Positions 59,064-64,000 of a DNA stretch of 64,000 nt are shown here, one piece after another. The notes beneath the pieces are model-generated. The model ran no database searches and was not told the origin of the DNA. It saw nothing but the letters and a program-made list of their open reading frames with translations. Location of the stretch: positions 5,952,001 through 6,016,000 of the forward strand of contig JAWZSP010000001.1 in the NCBI GenBank assembly GCA_034401135.1, given 5' to 3'. The translations under genes were made by a program, and so were the position numbers. Numbering within the stretch: position 1 is the stretch's first letter; each line of letters starts with the position of its first letter. This DNA comes from Volutella citrinella (Eukaryota; Ascomycota; Sordariomycetes; Hypocreales; Nectriaceae).

Positions 59064-61064
59064 ATGTCGGACGAATCATCCCAAAGACGCTCATATGCTG
59101 AAGCAGTGTGGGAGCCGTATCGGGTAGGGGCACCGATTCTGTCGCCCTTCCGAGACTCGACCGAGTACTTCTCGCTTTCTCCGTATGAGGATGACTACGG
59201 CAATGAGGCTGCTGAGGATGAGAGACGCCCAGCCGATGCCATGAGCACCGCAATGGTTGCCCACGTGCTGGCAGAGACGGAATTGTCGATGCGCAAACAC
59301 GGCGTTGAGCTGGCGCCCCTGCGCCCAAGTCGCTACGGCGCGTACCCCGGGCATGACGCATTTGGCTATCCGATCGACACCCGAGCCCAGCAAAACGACG
59401 TGGTGTTTGAGTATACAGCAGGTCAGAGTGTCTCTTCAGGGCGACCATTGCTCCGCATCCAAGCTTAGTTCAACGAGGATGAGCCCGAAGAAACGTTTGA
59501 GAAGTGGACTTGTGTCGTCAACCACATGAAGAAGTTTGTCGACGAGCTCACCACAATCGACGCAATCCCAACTGCTATTCATGTGGAGATGATAGCTACC
59601 CAACTCACGTGGCCGATTTATCGTCACCCTCGCGAGTTTGAGGCAAAGCTTCGTGACGCATGGTTTGTCATTGCCCATGGGATCGAGACAAGACTGGAGC
59701 AGTTCCGGTGCAGTGCGGGTCGGCTGGATTCGGTCGAGCTCTGCCGAGCTGGCTATGACCCATCCATTGACAAGAAGCCCACAACAGTTATTGTCACCGT
59801 ATTTGGAGGTTGTGACAGCCTGGAGTGGTTTGCGGTAGAGAAGAGCCTTCGAGATTGGTTGTCCCTGTGGCCGTACGCCATGCAGCTCCGTATCATGCCC
59901 ACTGATTATAATGATAACACATACGCCGAGTCCCACGCTGGCAGTTTCGATGAGGTTGGTTCGAAGTATGTTGCCGCCACGCTGAGAAGAGGGCGAAATT
60001 ATGCAGGGCTCCCACCAGTTGGGGGATCTATTGCTGTCACTGCTCGCTTTGCGGATAAGGATGGCGAAACACTGCCGGTTCCCACTGGAACCGTGGGCAT
60101 GTACGTTCGTGTTCGTTTTGACCCGAGCCGGCAATGGGAAACCGGTTTCATCACAAGTTACACCATCGTTGAGCCAGGTGTTCCTCCGGAAAAACGTATG
60201 GACATTGGGAGAAATGGCTTTTGCCGTTCCGAAAATTCTTCTTTGACCGTACGAGTTGAGCATCCTGGTGCCAAAATGCATCAACGTACGCTGAAGGACA
60301 TATCTCGTGATAGAGACAGCTATGCAGCGTCCCAGAGGCAGGATCAATTCCAGCACGCGGTTGACCGCATAAAGAATCGCGAAGCATTCTACAACGAAGG
60401 GAAAAACATCATCGGTTATGGCGCCCTAGCTTCGGGGTTCGCACGCAGAACTGTCGTCGACCGAGGGCCATAGGGGGTCCTGGAGAGAGCCAGGGCGGAG
60501 GCAGCTGCTTCGTTGTCGCGCCCCGAGGAGGCCGAGGATCGCCGGAACTTCCTTGTCAATCTGGCGAGTCAGCTAGACTATGCCCTAGTTTTGCTGAGTG
60601 ACCAGGCCGCCCAGGTTTCCAACAAGCTACCAGAGGCAAACGTTGAACCTCCCCCACACCAGCTCATCTTCCCGCCTAAAGTCCCCCTCGCGCAGCTGCA
60701 GCAAAATGAGATGGTGCTAAAGGCGGGTGTGGCGACGAGGTCAGCCGAGGGATGCTATGACGGCTACTGGATTTTGAAGCGTTACCGTCCAAGGCAGGAA
60801 GTGATGCTGCCGTCGCAGCCCTACTCTACCTTTGAGTATAGCATTAGAGACTATGATCCCTCGAATCCGTTCTCTTGCCACGGAGAGTTAGGTGCGGTCG
60901 TGCACGACGTTGACGGCGGCGTGCTGGGTTTGCTGTTTAGAGGACAAACCAACCGCCGACGTCATAATAACAACTACGTCACGCCGATGGAAGACGTCTT
61001 CGAGGATATGAAGGAATTGGCGCGGATTAACGGGTTCCCGGAAATGGAGATTGAGGTGCTCTAG
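59064..61064 (+). pseudogene. Trypsin-like peptidase-domain gene with two in-frame TAG codons
   Basis: One frame of 667 codons runs from ATG 59064 to TAG 61062-61064 and is broken only at codon 135 (TAG, 59466-59468) and codon 470 (TAG, 60471-60473). Protein-like sequence continues on both sides of each stop in the same frame, with no frameshift. The first 130 codons are disordered and acidic; the middle (about 140-400) has KKPTTVIVTVFGG and GGSIAVTA. The C-terminal part resembles fungal trypsin-like domains: QLDYALVLL (Asp about 505) and FSCHGELGAVVHDVDGGVLGLLFRG. Where active members have GDSGS this reads GELGA, and no His is found at the TCxH-like position (TSYTIVEP), so it would be catalytically dead even if read through. 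Both stops could come from CAG by one C-to-T change. Introns do not remove the stops convincingly. Confidence 0.62.
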
Positions 61065-61549
61065 TCTAAGACAGCGCAGGCAGCCAAGGCTTCGCTTCGT
61101 CTTCAATAAAACACTGATCCCATCCCTAATCTAGGCGACTGACCTGAGCATGACCGGCTCTATCCTGAGCCTGAAAGAACTAAGCTGTCCTAAGCCTGAC
61201 AATGTCCCTCCTAAGCCTAAACAGTTCTGATCTGTCATGAGCCTGGCCGACCTGAACTGACCTATCCCAAGCCTGACCACGCCTGACCTATCACGCATAA
61301 ACAGTCATGACCTGTCCAAGCGTGACTAAATTTCACCTCTTCTAAACCTTGACAGCTCGAACCGACCCTGATCCGCCCTTGGGTCCTATGCCCTGGGGGA
61401 GCAGTCGGCTCAGACATAATCGTGACACTCGGCATATCAGCATTGAACCATCAACACACAGTCCATTCGCAGTTAATATATTCATGCCAGTAAATACGTC
61501 AATTTTATCGTACCAAACCCTACCCTCAACACTTGAGAGCAGTCCCCGC
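61065..61549. other. Intergenic with degenerate repeats
   Basis: 485 bases, largely filled by the degenerate tandem repeat described separately. No gene seen. Confidence 0.55.
61130..61330 (+). repeat. Degenerate minisatellite, CCTAAGCCTGAC-like unit
   Basis: Six or seven imperfect copies of a unit of about 22-30 bases with the core [CT]-TGT-CC-T-[AG]-AGCCTGA. Clear copies read CTGTCCTAAGCCTGA, CTATCCTGAGCCTGA and CCTATCCCAAGCCTGA. Similar fragments (GATCCTAAG, CTGAGCCTACT, TAGCCTGAGC) occur at about 58640-58720, on the other side of the broken gene. Confidence 0.7.
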
Positions 61550-62973
61550 CTACTGCTCATTCACAAACAAGCCCGCCATGCCCATGCCCGTGCCGATACA
61601 CATACTCGTCAGCAGGATCTTCTTCTTTGTCCTCCGCAGCTCAGCCAGGCCCGTCACGACCTGGCGCACGCCCGTGGCGCCGAGAGGGTGGCCCAGGGCG
61701 ATGGCGCCACCACGGGGGTTGAGCTTGCCGCCCTCGGCCAGGCCCAGCTTGTCGCGGCAGTAGACGCCCATGGAGGCAAAGGCCTCGTTGATCTCGACCA
61801 CGTCGACGTCGTCGAGCGAGATGTTTGTCTGGGCGAGCAGCTTGGGGATGGCGATGCTGGGGCCGATGCCCATGATGCGGGGTGCCAGGCCGGCCACGGT
61901 TGAGGCGACGTACTTTGCGACGATGGGCTGGCCGAGCTTGACGGCGGTCGAGCGCTTCATGAGGATGACGGCAGCGGCTGCGCGCGGGTCAGTGTTCGTG
62001 TTCGCGTCGGGAAAATGGGGCATATCGTCTACTCACCTCCGTCCGTCACCTGGCTGGCGTTGCCGCCGGTGGTGGTACCTCCCCACTGGGGGAAGGCGGC
62101 ACGGATCTTGGACAGGCTCTCAAAGGTGGTACCCTTGCGGACGCCGTCGTCGCGGGTCAGCGTCACCTCCTTGGTCTCGCCGTCGGGGCCCTTGACGGTC
62201 GTCGTGATGGGCACAATCTCGTCGTCGAACCAGCCGGCGTCCTGGGCGCGCTCGGCCTTTTGGAAGCTGTCGGCGGCGAAGCGGTCCATGGCCTCGCGGG
62301 TGACGCCAAAGTCGGAGCTGACGTTCTCGCTGGTCCAGCCCATGGGCTCCATGCAGTCCTTGGCCTCCTGGCTGTGGGACGTCATGGCCTCGTCAAAGGG
62401 CTTCTCGAGGCGGTCGCCGCCGACGGACATGGTCTCGGCGCCCATGGCGATGCCGACGGCAATGTTGCCATTGGTGATGGAGTTTGCAATGTCGGCAATG
62501 GCCTTGAGGCCGGAGGAGCAGAATCGGTTCACGGACGAGGCGCCGGCAGTGTTGGGGAAGCCGGCGGCGAGGGAGGATGCGCGGACCTTGTAGGCGGCCT
62601 TGCCGTCAGAGACCTAGCTGTGTCAGTCGACCGGATCGCGGTTTCAGTGCGGTAGCGCGCGTACATTTCCGAGGCAGATGTCCTCGACGAGGGTCGGGTC
62701 GAGGTTGGATCGTTCGCGGACCTCCTTGAGCAGGGCGTAGACCATGTACTCGAGGCTGGTGTCCTTGAAGCCGCCCTTCTTGGCCTTGGTGAGGGGCGTT
62801 CGCACGGCGAGGGTGATGACGATGTCGTCGGGGTTCTTGGCTTGGCTGCTCTCACGGTCAGCGATTGGAGGCGGCGGGTGGCGACAGCGACAGCGACGGG
62901 TCACTCACATGGAGTTTATTGACGACCCCGGGTTGAGGTGTCTGATGATGGAACCGATGCGGTCGACGGCCAT
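61550..62973 (-). CDS. pot1: Peroxisomal 3-ketoacyl-CoA thiolase
   Basis: Four exons on the minus strand, 62973-62909, 62848-62665, 62613-62037 and 61977-61550; 417 residues, the usual length for fungal peroxisomal thiolases. All junctions are in frame. The N-terminus contains a PTS2 peroxisomal signal, R-I-G-S-I-I-R-H-L at residues 5-13, fitting R-[LVI]-x5-[HQ]-L. The nucleophile is Cys115 in VNRFCSSGLKA. The C-terminal motifs GGAIALGHPLGATG (His) and CIGTGMGMAG (second Cys) are intact, as is the ASQVTDGAAAVILM junction across the last intron. The enzyme performs the last step of beta-oxidation, splitting 3-ketoacyl-CoA with CoA into acetyl-CoA and a shortened acyl-CoA. No link with neighbouring genes is apparent beyond shared lipid metabolism with the cytidylyltransferase. 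Confidence 0.96.
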
Positions 62974-64000
62974 TGTGGATGTGCAGTGGGTATCTCGAGA
63001 GAAGCAGGGGAGGGAATTGAGAAGCAGAGATCAGAGGGGGGTTGCTATCGTTGATATGCAGGGCGCGTCGGCATCCGGGATGGTTCTTATGCGACGACGC
63101 AGGCTGGCGGCAAGTCGTAGCGGCATCTGGGGTAGCGTAGCTCCAACGAGTTGGAGAGGAACTGTGGGGTTGAGCCGAGGCATGTCTACTGGGCGCCGAG
63201 GAGCCGGCATTGGTTACATAAGCGTCCGATGCGCCTGCCCGCCAAACCGCCCCGCCTGACTCTGCCAAGTCTTGCCCCTACACACAAGGTGCCCGCTCAG
63301 ATGACCGGAGCCCACCCGCAAGGAGCCAGAACTGTACGCCAGCTCCGAAGCACGGTAGCCGGGGCCGAGATGCGAGGCTATGCAGAACATCAACCGGCGC
63401 CGTCCCCACATGGCCACCTCACATCGTCTGTCCTCCGCTCGCTCGATAGGAAAGCAATCAAGCCAATCTCCAACCCCCAAGAGTAACGCCCAATTCTCTC
63501 GAAGAAGACCAAGGATTCTCGTCCAGATGCAAAACAAGTTTGTGCCCGGCGGTAATAATCCATTTCTGCTGTTTGTGCGCGAGATTTATCTCCGTCAATC
63601 TTCGTCTACCTTCTGCCTCAGTGTTGGCCATTGCGTGTGATTTCTGCCGTCGTTGTTATCCTGTCGGGCATGCATCGGCCTGCCCCACGCACGCCGAGTT
63701 TCGACCGGCAAGAACGCCGCTGCTCGACGGCAAGGGCAGCCTTACGGACATTGGCCTGCAGGATCTCGGCCAGGGCGGGCTGGCCCCGTTGTCTCGACTC
63801 CCGGCCCAGTCACTTGTACGTATTGCAGGAACCAAAGTGTTTCAACTCGTGAATTCAGAACTAGAGGCTCCATACAGTAAGCCCGGGATATCTATGTGTC
63901 CTCATCCGAGGTACTGCTAATGCAACAAATCTTCCACATTATCCTATTCCTGCCATGCGACATGCAATTTTCATAATCATATCCTGTGATATCGTCCTCC
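62974..64000. other. Upstream of thiolase; window end
   Basis: Promoter region of the thiolase gene and about 1 kb of sequence in which I see no supported gene. The frame at 63540-63920 has no domain character. A gene could begin beyond the window. Confidence 0.5.

Noticed and set aside
59400..59468. Intron that would remove the first TAG of the trypsin-like gene
   Set aside because: In-frame candidates need donors GTCTCT (39 bases, too short) or GTGGTG, with no branch site; the better donor GTATAC breaks the frame. Direct reading across the TAG gives continuous protein-like sequence.
63540..63920. Open frame near the window end
   Set aside because: Short, without domain or clear start; could be chance. 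A real gene beyond the window cannot be excluded.
1..64000. CRISPR array, bacterial operon or insertion sequence
   Set aside because: No regularly spaced repeats, no transposase and no operon structure; introns and gene families show a eukaryotic nuclear sequence.

Overview
The window is nuclear DNA of a filamentous ascomycete (Pezizomycotina, most likely Sordariomycetes and possibly Hypocreales). The reasons are short spliceosomal introns (46 to 164 bases, donors of GTAAGT/GTATGT type, CTAAC-like branch sites, YAG acceptors), GC-rich coding sequence, and gene families typical of that group: a GH75 fungal chitosanase, a LaeA-like methyltransferase, a Rad26/UvsD (ATRIP) checkpoint protein, a CDS1 cytidylyltransferase and a PTS2 thiolase. 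Taxonomy below class level is inference.

I support 17 protein genes (exon structures resolved by reading frame across each splice site), one disrupted gene and two weak small membrane-protein candidates. The 17 genes take up about 36% of the window. The rest is gene-poor, with empty stretches of 3 to 5.5 kb at about 2.4-7.3, 24.4-29.8 and 44.0-47.5 kb.

Layout. 1-12.7 kb: a Cys-rich single-pass membrane protein (1271), an NmrA-like NAD(P)-binding protein (7344), and two related small membrane ORFs on either side of a CT microsatellite (9.0-10.1 kb). 12.7-24.4 kb: secreted GH75 chitosanase; 5'-nucleotidase-type metallophosphoesterase (minus); alpha/beta hydrolase (minus); membrane protein of unknown function; membrane-anchored GT4 glycosyltransferase (minus). 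29.8-36 kb: UDP-glucose 6-dehydrogenase; a second NmrA-like protein related to the one at 7344; a secreted LAS/M15-type metallopeptidase (minus) whose last zinc ligands lie on a tiny final exon. 38-55.3 kb: Rad26/ATRIP (minus), phosphatidate cytidylyltransferase, SLC6-type symporter, LaeA-like methyltransferase (minus, 7 exons), SulP sulfate transporter (minus). 56.5-61.1 kb: an NYN-ribonuclease/zinc-finger protein (minus) and a trypsin-like gene broken by two in-frame TAG codons, near degenerate repeats. 61.5-63 kb: peroxisomal 3-ketoacyl-CoA thiolase (minus).

The genes do not form an obvious cluster; most are unrelated housekeeping or secretion genes. Loose functional links: UDP-glucose dehydrogenase, GT4 transferase, chitosanase and LAS peptidase all concern polysaccharide or cell-wall chemistry, and CDS1 and the thiolase concern lipid metabolism. 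The most unusual points are the LAS peptidase with its Cys-rich wall-binding-like front end and the NYN/trypsin-like island.
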